A DNA stretch of 64,000 nt, from NCBI GenBank assembly GCA_015680685.1, contig MNCI01018059.1:1-64000 (forward strand), in the 5' to 3' direction. Each line of letters opens with the position of its first letter. Position 1 is the first letter of the stretch. The notes under the pieces are model-generated. The model ran no database searches, was not told the origin of the DNA, and saw only the letters and a program-made list of their open reading frames with translations. This DNA comes from Gnetum montanum. Lineage: Eukaryota > Streptophyta > Gnetopsida > Gnetales > Gnetaceae. The position numbers were made by a program, and so were the translations under genes. Below, piece after piece: positions 34,055 through 43,840 of this stretch.

Positions 34055-36239
34055 TTCCATGAAATCCGAGAATGGGATGCCACAACTGTTGAACATAGTA
34101 TACATAAGGATTTGGCTACTAGTAAGGATACTACTACCTTGGTGGTGGCATACCCCATGACGATGGGTGTTGCCACTACTAGTACTGCTCATGAGGTTGG
34201 GGTGGAGCTCCACTTGGATAGTAGGCTTGCTATTGGTGGAACTACCTATAGATGCATTGAGGATAAGGCAACCTCCTGGGTGTTTTCCTTCTTGCCAATC
34301 TAGGATTAAGAATGTACACCCCAAACTCCTATAAGTGTGACACAATGGGATAACATTTCTTAGGATTCTCATAGTGGTAGACGTCACAACCACCATCATC
34401 ATTTATTTTGAACATCACAACCTCTTCAATACCAAAAACTTTACCCTTACTCCTTTGGTAGATACATTTAGCTTCTTTCATTCTCCTTCAGTCACAAATG
34501 CTACCTTTCTCTTTGGACTCTTTTATAATCCTAAGAGCTGTTTGGAATTTTCGATCCAAAGAATCCCACATTTTATCTACCTTGGTTGATATTTTAGAAA
34601 CAAATTTTTGGATCAACAAGGTTTTATGTTGCACCACTTCATCAACTAGTGCCTCCTTGTTGTTATCATAGAATCAAACTTCTCTTTTTTGAATGGAAGG
34701 ATCTCAATAGTAGTCCTCCACACTTTTCCTTTTTTGCAACTCACCTTCTTTTTTGACCACCTTCTCAATCAACCTTTGGATTTGATTATCTTTGAGTTCT
34801 GAAAGTCTCCCTTGGGCATAGATCCCAAGAGTTCTTCTTGTTTCTATACAGAGCCCATTTATGATATGGCAAAGCTGCTTCCTTTGAGAAAAGCCATGGT
34901 CAAGATAGGTGTGCAACAAAGAGTAATATCTACACATGGGCGCATCCAAGGATTCATGTGTTCATTGTCTACACCCTTAGATTTGCTTTCTCAGATTGGA
35001 CACTTCAGAGTACATTTGATACTTGTCGTTGAAGAGCTCAAGCATCGTACTCCATCGTCTGATTGATTCTAGTTCTAAGGACTGGTACCAGCTTTTACGA
35101 TTCATAATGAGCATCCTTGAGAGTAGCTTTAGCTTTACCATTCATTTTCCATGTTCTACAAGGCACAAGCATTTTGAAAGACTTGAAGATGATTTTTTGG
35201 ATCTAAGTTCTATCCCCCTTTGAACTTGGGAATATTGTTCATATCCAACCATTTGATTCTCTTTCAAATGCCTTGTTGGGATTTTCATGACCTCTACAAT
35301 GTTTAGCATATTTCTTGTTGCAAACAAAGGCTCATCATAGTCATAGCCCCTGTGATGGCCATGATGCCTATGATGTCCTTTGTTGTCCCTTCTTTCATGG
35401 TGGCAGGCCTCCCTTGATTGTCCATGGCCCTAGTCTCTACTACTTTGGTGGGCCCTACAATCATCTTTGTCCCATCGGTCACCTCCATCACAATCAAGTC
35501 CTCTTCAGCTTCGATCAGAGCAAGTGGAGGAAGAAGATGAGGATGTTGAAGGTGAAGAGGAAGGAGAGCCAACACCAACACAATGCCTACTGCCCCCTCT
35601 TCTTTGATCATGGCCATGATTATCATTCTTATCATCATAGTGGTTCTTGTCCTAGTTCTTGCCTTGACTACCATCTTTGGAGCCCCCATGGTCCTAGAAC
35701 GTATTCTTCCTTGAACTAGGATTAGTTATAGTGGATTGTAAGTTCTAGTTAAGGGTCCCCTCATCAAAGACAAGGGGAGGAGAATTAGTAAATTGAGAAC
35801 CCTTGAAAAAGGGATCCCCTCCTTCTTTCTAGCCTAGCAGGAACAAGGGGTTTATGAACTGTTTCTCCTTCGATGCTTCGTAATGCATCTCCTATTGCTG
35901 ATCTTTCTTGTGTTATGCCTCAATGGGATGATAATCCCAGTAGTCATGGTCCTACACAATGTATTCAACATTAAGCCCTTGGATACGCAATCTCGTGAGA
36001 GTTTGGAGTAGCATCGTAGGAACTAATCAATCAAGCAACAACACAATGTTGCCCTCCATGTCCCTCCATCACAACTATTCACCCTAATGCAGAATGAAGG
36101 TGAAATCTAGCACATACTCATCGAGATGAGTATAGATCACTCTGCATTGTTAGGAAACTGGTGGTTTTGATCCTTTGTGCCTTTGATTGGAAGTACGCTC
36201 AAACAATGGCAGAGATTCAACCTTGTGAGAAGAGGACAT
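34055..36239 (-). pseudogene. gag of element C, degenerate
   Basis: Start ATG-TCC-TCT at 36239, about 130 bp inside the primer site. The recognisable C-terminal half of the capsid (34949-34704: CRYYSLLHTYLDHGFSQRKQL, GLCIETRRTLGIYAQGRLSEL, NQIQRLIEKVVKKEGEL) matches B-type gag at 57290-57480. A Cys/His-poor knuckle remnant (CDVYHYENPKKCYP) lies near 34350, followed by a PYPQC and Tyr/Pro-rich tail that also matches element B. Stops and shifts break the frame. The Met/Ile-rich frame at 35689-35303 is a shadow of a charged repeat-rich segment. Confidence 0.65.
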
Positions 36240-36368
36240 TTTAGTTGGAAGGAAAAATAGTATACTTTTACTATTATTATTATTTTTAATGATTTTGACT
36301 TTAAGGTTTGTTACAACGTCATTGAATAAGTTCACTAACTCCTAGATAGCACATGTAGCTAACTAAAG

Positions 36369-37195
36369 TCCTCGGCAACGATGCTAATGATAAGCAACGA
36401 GTAGTCTCTACACCCAACCATACGAATCACTAGCATTCGCTAAGCAATCTGGTCAAATTTCGTAAACTTTAGCTCTCTAAGTACATAGTCTAGGAAGTGA
36501 ATTTGATGTATGTGATCATTTTCTTCTCAGTTTCACTTGTGAAATGCAAGTGTATGGTTAAGCATAACTGAGGCATATAATTTTTATCATTTAAATTGCC
36601 TAAGTGCTAGAAAATAAAGTAATTAAATATCTAATTGATTTAATAACTAGTTAATATCTTAACTAATCCTAACATAAGCATTCATTCCCATTGTCTGTAC
36701 ACATCTTGAACACATTGCAATGCTACTAGATTACCAAGCGTTAAGCGCTACTCAGATTACCAAGCATTAATGTATGCTCGAAGTGATTGTACTTATGTGT
36801 ATTAATAATTAATTAATTCAATGCATTAAAGTAAATTTCTCAAATGATAAGTGCATTTAAAGTAAACATTAAGCTAATTCCAAATTTTGTAAGGTTTGTG
36901 ATGAAAGCTCATGTTTATTACTAGTCACAGTAAGGTGCTCAAGTACATTAGTGTTCAAATAAAGATCCGTACACTTCTCATTCCTACCACAGGCACTTGG
37001 AAAATATTCTAATTGTCAAATGAACAAAGTGCAAGAGCTTCGCTAGGATACTAACTATGGAATGCCATAAATGTGGTTGGTGAGCACATATTTATAGGCA
37101 AAGATAAACACTATGTCGACGAGGCCACATCAATGCATCAATGTGATTGCATTGATGACATCCCATTAATGCAACCTAAGGAAGATGCTTCATCA
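36369..37195 (-). mobile_element. 5' LTR and primer site of element C
   Basis: The primer site reads TTAGCATCGTTGCCGAGGA on the minus strand (36369-36387), again Athila-like. The LTR is 36388-37195 (808 bp, TGATAAGCAA...CTTCATCA). In place of GATATC clusters, its promoter part (37108-37160) has a TGTCGAC site and an inverted pair CATCAATG / CATTGATG. A minus-strand TATA box (CATATTTATAGG on plus) lies near 37087. The element is incomplete: no 3' LTR was found to the left of gag. Confidence 0.75.
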
Positions 37196-38157
37196 AGAGG
37201 TAATTAGTTAAACTCAAGAGTTCACTATCTATTTGCTTTACTCTCAATGAGATTTTGCATTTTTATTAGTAGGACTTGTTTGACTTTACATCATCTTGGA
37301 ATAGAAAGTGGAAGATGGATATAAATTCCTAGATAAGAACAATATGTAGGTTATGTGGTTTAATAGATCTTGAGGATGAGCAGCATGTTTTTCATAGTTG
37401 CCCTTTGACTGAACATTTAAGACAAACATATAATATTGTAGCAAAAGGCTTATATGATCTTTTCTTGTTAGATCTAGTGTTCGTTGGCCTTTTCTTAAGT
37501 CAGTATTTAATTTTTAGGATACAATTGTAATATTTGTCCTATAGATATTTTGGGTCTTTCAGATATAACAAAAACTTAGTTTTTGTATCATATTTTGTAA
37601 TTTTGTAAACTTGCTTTGAATTAGAGTAAAGAATGTATTCTTGAATATTTTACATATATTAAGAAATGAAACTTCCTCATGAAAACATTTTATATTTTGG
37701 ACTATCAACATCATGTTTTTGGAATATGTATCTATTGTGATTTTAGAGGGATTACAAGTGTATGCTATAAATTGACAAATAGCTTTAACTTGTAAGGGCA
37801 TCATATCTATTTGAGGAAGCATAAGATCATGTAGTGTTTATCTCTTCTCTTTGAATTATTCTAACTAGGAAAGCTTCTTAATTTATATTATTTGTCTCTA
37901 ATATATATTGGCTAGACATGTGATTTTTATGGTAAATAAGGCTTTTATTTCACTTGACTTCATAAGCAATGCATTGGTACCATTTGTAATTTTAGGAGCA
38001 TTCTAAGCCAAGATATGTACAAAAGAAAGTTGTGTCCACCTACTTGTTTCATGTAGCAGAATTGTATACTATATTATTTATTCTACAAATCATGATTTCA
38101 ATTTTTATAGGTTAACTTTCTTTCTTGAAAGGTCAAATTTTAAAATTAATAATGTGT
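37196..38157. other. Flank with a LINE zinc-knuckle trace
   Basis: At 37345-37440 the plus strand encodes C-RLC-GLIDLEDEQ-H-VFHS-C, i.e. C-x2-C-x9-H-x4-C. This is the zinc-binding motif at the end of plant LINE reverse transcriptases. Weakly readable residues flank it. No other LINE domain is seen. The rest is AT-rich and carries no supported gene. Confidence 0.6.
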
Positions 38158-38222
38158 TGGCCTAGTGGTAAGGATCTTGGCTTAGTAACCCTAGGTCATA
38201 GATTTGATTCTACTAAGGAGTA
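38150..38222 (+). repeat. tRNA-derived SINE-like sequence
   Basis: Box A TGGCCTAGTGG at 38158-38168 is a perfect internal RNA polymerase III promoter box. A decayed box B GATTTGATTCT lies at 38201-38211. Spacing is as in tRNA. No acceptor stem or tail could be defined. A related copy is at 52440. Confidence 0.55.
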
Positions 38223-38462
38223 TTAAGTTATAAATGTTGGGTTGTACTTATGTTTCACTTATTTTATGTTTCAATACTTTCAAATCATAAAAATTGCTAA
38301 AAATGTTACAACATTCTTACTAAAAGTTAGCATTAAATATAAAGTAAATCTGAATATTATTTCCAATTATAATTACATATTGAATTGGTAATTGATATTG
38401 TTGTATTGTACAACCATGTTTTAAGAAAATTTTGAAAACCTCTAAGTACATTAATGATACAT

Positions 38463-41400
38463 TCATAGATCATCATACTCATAAATACAGTTTAAATCTT
38501 TAGAATGTTGGTGTAGGTCTTGCCATCTACCGATAAGACTAGGACACTCCACAATGATAAGCACTCTTAACGACGTGATTTTGATGACAACATCCATCCA
38601 TGGTGCCGCTAAACCGGAGCANCTTTGATGACAACATCCATCCATGGTGCCGCTAAACCGGAGCAACTATCTAGATCCAATGTCTCCAAACATGGAAGAT
38701 AGTGAAATGTGGCACCAAGATTCTTTAAATTTGTGCACTCACTCAATGACAAGAACTTTAGAGACATCAATCGCCCAATGTTGTTTGGAAGCTCTTCCAG
38801 ACTACTGCAACCATTCAAATCGAGTGATTGCAACGAAGAAAGGTGCTCTACACTTTGAGGCATTTGTGCAACTCTCGGACAATTATTGACTTCTAAGTGG
38901 ATCAATGAATTACAACCTCCTATGCTTGGTGGAAGTTCCCTTAATGAAGAGGCACGTTCTATCTCTATACATTGTAAATGCAGCAGAGTGTGTAGTTCAT
39001 CGGGCATGCTACACAACTGTTCACAATCCCATAAAGACAATTCTACCAATGATTTCATGCATGCTAGCAGCCCTGTTGGTATTTCCCTCAAATACTTCCC
39101 ACCTAGAATCAAACTTTCTAGATTTAACATGCCCGCAACGCGTTCGTGGACAGGACCAAAATCCAACTTTCCGCTTTCTTCCCCTGATGTTTCATTGACG
39201 AACTGGAAATTAAGTTGCAAAGACTTCAAGGTGCCCGACAGCTGTACATTAATTGGTAACAGCCCATAGTAAGAAAATTATTCCAGCAATTAATTAGGCT
39301 AATTTGGTGTCACACAATATTTGAAAGCTTGCTTGGCATTACCTGGTCAAAGTGCACGGTGCTGCTGGGTGCGTATATTAGGCTCCTCAACATGGTGCAC
39401 TGTTGCACGTTAACCAGCTGCAATTGCGAGTACTCTGATCGCCAATAAAGAATTCTCGGGAACGCCTCTTTGCATATACCCTCAACTTTAATCACCTCAT
39501 GATGACGCTGCTCAGAAATATCATAAAAATCGGTGGAAAAGATGCGCAGGGATGCGGATATAAGGTCGAGCTTTTGCGATGGTAATATGAGCTTCTCTCC
39601 TTCCACATACCCATAACCCTGCAGAAAAATGCCTTTGATATTGCACAAATCATCCTCCTGTAAATTAAGTTTATATCTGTCATTTCATTTCATGACACCA
39701 CCACGCGCAAGCTACTTATATAACAAGCAAATAAATAAAAATCACATTAAAGTAATTACCTTTGCGTGCGTTGATTCCAGCAGCATGGATCGGAACTGCG
39801 AGACGTTGGTTATCCTTTGAGATTGCCCCATTCTTTGGCCCATCTCTAACACAATGTCGTGCATTTTTGCCGTCACAACGTCCGGACTGTCGAGCGCAAC
39901 ATGTTTGGTGTATTGCCAAGGTGTTTTCTTAAGCAAGGCCCTGTTTTCCAACGCTTCCATGATATCCTTCCCAAACACCCGCTCCAAGCGAGGCCATGTG
40001 TAGTCCTGGTTGAAGAAGGCGCAAATATCAAGAAAAGCTTCGTAGTGGGATTGTTCCAAACCATTCAATGCCAAAGAAACCAAGTCAACGTGTTTGCCAC
40101 CAAAACGTAAGCCCTGCTCACGCGTGCGCTCCTCCTGAATGGCGTTGAAAGCCGCCTGCACTGTGCCTTTGTGGTACCGCATGTACCTGCCCACCAATTC
40201 AATAAGAAGTGGCATGCCTCCACATACGTTATGTAAATATTGCTTTTCTTCTTCGCTCAATTGTGCTGTCACATGACTCCCCATCTGCTTCTCCAGTACC
40301 AGCATCGCCTCTTTCTCCGGCAGACATTCCACGTTGAACCTCTTCACATCAGTATCTGGATTTCTAACATCAACCCCACTGTATACTACGCTAGAATCTC
40401 TGGCGGTTAGAATCAGCCTAAGCTTTGTTGAGGCGTCCAGTTCAGGCGGTAGTAATTTCCCAAGTTCTTGGCCGTCCAGCACGTTGTCCACGTAAATGAA
40501 ACACGGCTTCTGCTGGAAATATTTGAGTAAAAGCTTTTGTCCATCTGTAGTAGTTGAAGGCATCGATACCTGCTGTTCAGCTATGTCCTCTATAATCTTT
40601 TTCTGCACACTTAGCGTTAACGGCTTACTTCCGATGTTTTCATAAAGAGCCACCTTTGAAAATTTAAATCCCAAGTTGTCATCTACTCTTGCATAAACAG
40701 CATCTGCAAGAGTAGTCTTCCCGACGCCACCCAAGCCATACAAAATCACAACCATCACATTCTTGCTACTTTCTAGCTCAAGCATTTCAACTACTTTTCT
40801 CAGTGTTTCTTCTTGGATTACTGCAAGCAACGTTAATATGGGCTAAGAAAATGTTTTTATGCACTCATACTTACATTTAAAATCAAACATGTAATTAAAA
40901 AAAAGTGCAAATCCGATTGATCGCCAATATAATACATGGAAGAGGAATTAAAGAAAAATTTAAGAGCTTGCCTGCATGTTTGGGATAGGATTCCATCCTC
41001 GGCAAATCCAACGATGCTTGATTTGCATCATAAGTTCGGAGGATAACTTGGAACATTAAGTGTTTGTAAATCTTTTCAAGACTGCCACGAACGCTTTCTA
41101 ACTGCTGTTTTTCTACGGGTGCTTTGAACAATCTGTTTTACATATAGGCACCTGGTTAGAAAATGTAACAGCTAAATACTCTTTCATATCATACAAAATA
41201 TCATTATATTATTGCTGTCACTCACTTGTACCACCAGGAGGATTTGGCTTGGAAGAAGCATAAAGCTGCTCCTTCAACTACCAATTGCAGCGCCTCTTCC
41301 ATTAAACCTGCAATTTGCTGTTTTAGCTTTGGTCTTTGTTTCAGAATGTGGAGGTATTCCGCGAGTCTATACATCTCGTCTAACACATCTAAACACTCTG

Positions 41401-42527
41401 CCTTGTTTGACGATATAAGATCCAATCTCTCAAGGACAAAAGACACTGCCAACAAGCCCGCAGCAACCCAATGAGACTTCCCAACTCCATTCAGCACTGT
41501 TTTGGCAACTTCCTTGACAGTAGCACCTTGCTCGTTCGATATCTGCACTTAATGGATTTTGGCTTTTACCATTGATTGCCTTAGATTTATCATAAATAAA
41601 CTCTGAATTTTATTTACCAGGGGGAATACTCACAAGACTACTTGCAAGACTAGTTGCAGCATCCGCAGATTCAGTAAATAGATCTTTCAATTTCCTCAGA
41701 TCCGTTATGTCCACGGATATCCATTCCCTCCTTTCAACTTTAGCATCCTTAGAAGATGAAGTGCGTGATCCCTGCGTTCACTTTTTACACCCCATGAGTA
41801 AAAAATTATGAAGCTCCCCAACAACGCATAGGAACAACAAATGTGCCTAAATCAGAAAAAACAATATATAACACATCTGCCAACAAGACTAGTTAACAGA
41901 CAAAGTATGTAATAGATGTATTTTGGCATGATCGGTGCATTTACGCGCATAAGTGAAAATGGAATCTCCCATACATCCCAAAATCTGTTTTCAGTACGGG
42001 TAATAAAATACAGTGAGTTCAATGCATTGTAGTAAACGAACCTTGGCATGGTCAAGAAGGATGCGAATGTAATCAACGAGAGAGGCGAGGTCTCCGTCAA
42101 CGCCACGTTGTGACATGTCAAGGATGCTTGGACATGGAGCAGATGCAGAAATGGAAGCTTCTCCTGCAGATGGATCTTCCGCAGAAGTAGCACTAGAAGT
42201 AGGAGCTTCTCCTACTTCTTTTGTACCCGGACCATAATCAGCGGAGGTAGGGCCTCGTGTCATGGCAGCATCACTAACATTGATTTGCAGGGCTGCCACA
42301 ACATCGGTGTTGCAAGTGGTTTGCAGGGCTGCCACAATATCGGCAGCAGCCGCTGAAGTTTGAGCTTCTCCAGCAACGCCAGAAGTTGGAGCTTCTGCTT
42401 GTGCACTTGGATCATTAGCTCCTACTGCAACAACAGCAGAAGCAGGATTCTCTGCAATGACAGCAACAATATCTCGTTTGCCACAGCAGCGGCCGCAATA
42501 ATCACATAGTGACTTGGCGTTGCCCAT
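38463..42527 (-). CDS. NLR immune receptor with acylation signal and helical N-terminal domain
   Basis: Seven exons join in frame: 42527-42042, 41771-41634, 41542-41226, 41132-40972, 40820-39760, 39657-39343 and 39241-38463, giving about 1070 residues once a 44-bp artefact at 38580-38665 is discounted. Residues 1-19: MGNAKSLC with Cys 8, 11, 14 and 15. About 20-135: Ala/Ser/Pro-rich linker. About 163-368: helical domain. 369-721: NB-ARC with P-loop GLGGVGKTT (396-404), kinase-2 IYVDNVLD (Asn where Asp is usual, no Trp), RNBS-B LILTARD, CGGMPL (567-572), FLDICAFF (630-637) and MHD (687-689). Then a TNL-like IKGIFL linker and about seven LRRs. FLDICAFF and the Asp after kinase-2 indicate a TIR-type NB-ARC, but no TIR domain is present. 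By family, it would sense pathogen effectors and trigger cell death, probably at a membrane. No premature stop is seen. Confidence 0.88.
40972..41771 (-). CDS. NLR exons 2-4: helical N-terminal domain
   Basis: Exons 41771-41634, 41542-41226 and 41132-40972 encode about 205 residues that are almost all helical: VDITDLRKLKDLF, VKEVAKTVLNGVGKSHW, AAGLLAVSFVLERLDLI, CLDVLDEMYRLAEYLHIL, QQIAGLMEEALQLVVEG and LESVRGSLEKIYKHLMF. There is no EDVID motif, no TIR motif and no clear RPW8 signature. The layout recalls HeLo, MLKL and fungal Goodbye-type bundles that act in membranes; this rests on pattern only. Exon 4 ends at CAG|GCAAGC, a GC donor, and joins the acceptor TTGCTTGCAG at 40821 in phase 1. 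Confidence 0.7.
42042..42527 (-). CDS. NLR exon 1: myristoylation/palmitoylation signal and low-complexity linker
   Basis: 162 codons, ending at donor AAG|GTTCGT in phase 0. Gly2, Asn3 and Ser6 fit the N-myristoylation consensus, and Cys 8, 11, 14 and 15 are placed for S-acylation, followed by basic GKRD. The linker repeats DIVAALQ/DVVAALQ and AEAPTS/GEAPTS words, so it grew by internal duplication (DNA around 42263-42350). A short helix-prone end (LASLVDYIRILLDHAK) closes the exon. The start is the first ATG of the open frame, and the MGN context supports it. Confidence 0.8.
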
Positions 42528-43840
42528 CAGCGTAGAGAGCCTGAAAATTTGCGCACTTGTGAAAAACGAAAGAGCTTAGTGTTGTGATATAAGGTAGTTA
42601 TGAAATCCGAGGAAACTATCAATCAAGCAGAAGGAAGGAAGGCATGGGGATCAGAATAACTGGCAATGGGATACAGAACAAGGATTCGTGCTTTCTTGGG
42701 AATACAGAAAATGCTTTTTTGCTTTGGCAGACAGATTCTGTGACCGAACCCACCACATTTGCTTTAACGTACACAGCTAAATAGTTAATGATGAAATGTG
42801 TATTATTCGTTATTGAATGTCTTTTGACTTCAGCTTTTGGCTTTAATCAGGATACTGTAAATCATAAAGCGATGTGCAGGTAGTAATGGAATGTTATACA
42901 TGTTCATCCCAACCATCCATTTGACTCAATATAGGTCAGGTCAGTTTATGATTTTCCATTGGAATACAGGCAATAGAAACCATTCAATAAGGAGGATTGG
43001 AATACAGGCAATAGAAACCATTCAATAAGGAGGATTGTGTCGAGATTAGAATAACTTGCAATAGGATAGAGAACAAGGAATCGTGCTTTAATGAGAATAA
43101 AGAAAATACTTTAGGACAGAATAACTTGCAATAGGATAGAGAACAAGGAATCGTGCTTTAATGAGAATAAAGAAAATGCTTTAGGATTGTGTCCGGATTA
43201 AAATAACTTGCAATAGGATACAGAACAAGGATTCTTGCTTTAATGGGAACAAAGAAAATGCTTTTTTGCCTTCGCAGAAAAAATTCTGTAACTAAAACCA
43301 TAGTTTGAAAAATCTTCCATTAATGGTAAGATCTGCTGCAATGCAACATTGAAGCCTATTCAAGGATTGGACATTTAATTTATTAAATTGTATTATATTT
43401 TTATTGATTTTTTAAGTTTACTATATTATTTATTACCAATTCTCATGCAGACAGAAAAGTAAAATTTCTATATTGGATTTTCCACTTTTATTAAGTTTTT
43501 AGATAAAAAATGGAAGTCCGCAGCTACCATAGGAACTGTTCTATTTTTCTAATATTGATGATTTTAATTCAATTCTTACACTGATTTATTCAAAATTTTT
43601 TGATCAGATTTCTGAAAAGAGTGAAAAGTTTCAGATTTCTGAAAAGAGTGAAAAGTTTCAGATTTCTGAAAAGAGTGAAAAGAACTGCTGATTTGCAGAT
43701 CCGATCCGATTTTTCAATCTGTCACAGAACACGACATTTGCTTTAACGAACAAAGCTAAAACGGTAATGATGAAATGCGTATTATTCGTTGTTGAATGTT
43801 TTTTTACTTTAGCTTTTTCGTTTCCGCTTCCCTTTTTCTT
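42528..43840. repeat. NLR upstream flank built of local duplications
   Basis: Two 38-bp copies lie at 42961-42998 and 42999-43036. A 70-bp unit (AATAACTTGCAATAGGATAG...) recurs at 43048, 43118 and, altered, 43199, and a diverged form is at 42655. The block 42655-42850 (GGCAATGGGATACAG... to TATTATTCGTTATTGAATG) returns in order at 43203-43800. Three copies of a 27-bp unit (CAGATTTCTGAAAAG...) sit at 43605, 43632 and 43659. A TATA-like TTATATCA lies about 60 bp before the NLR start on the minus strand. No other gene is seen. Confidence 0.85.

Noticed and set aside
35303-35689. Met/Ile/Lys-rich 128-codon minus frame, and the opposite 134-codon frame
   Set aside because: Low-complexity shadow of element C gag; no domain and not conserved in element B.
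38886-39269. Plus-strand frame of 127 codons opposite the LRR exon
   Set aside because: Antisense shadow of the NLR.
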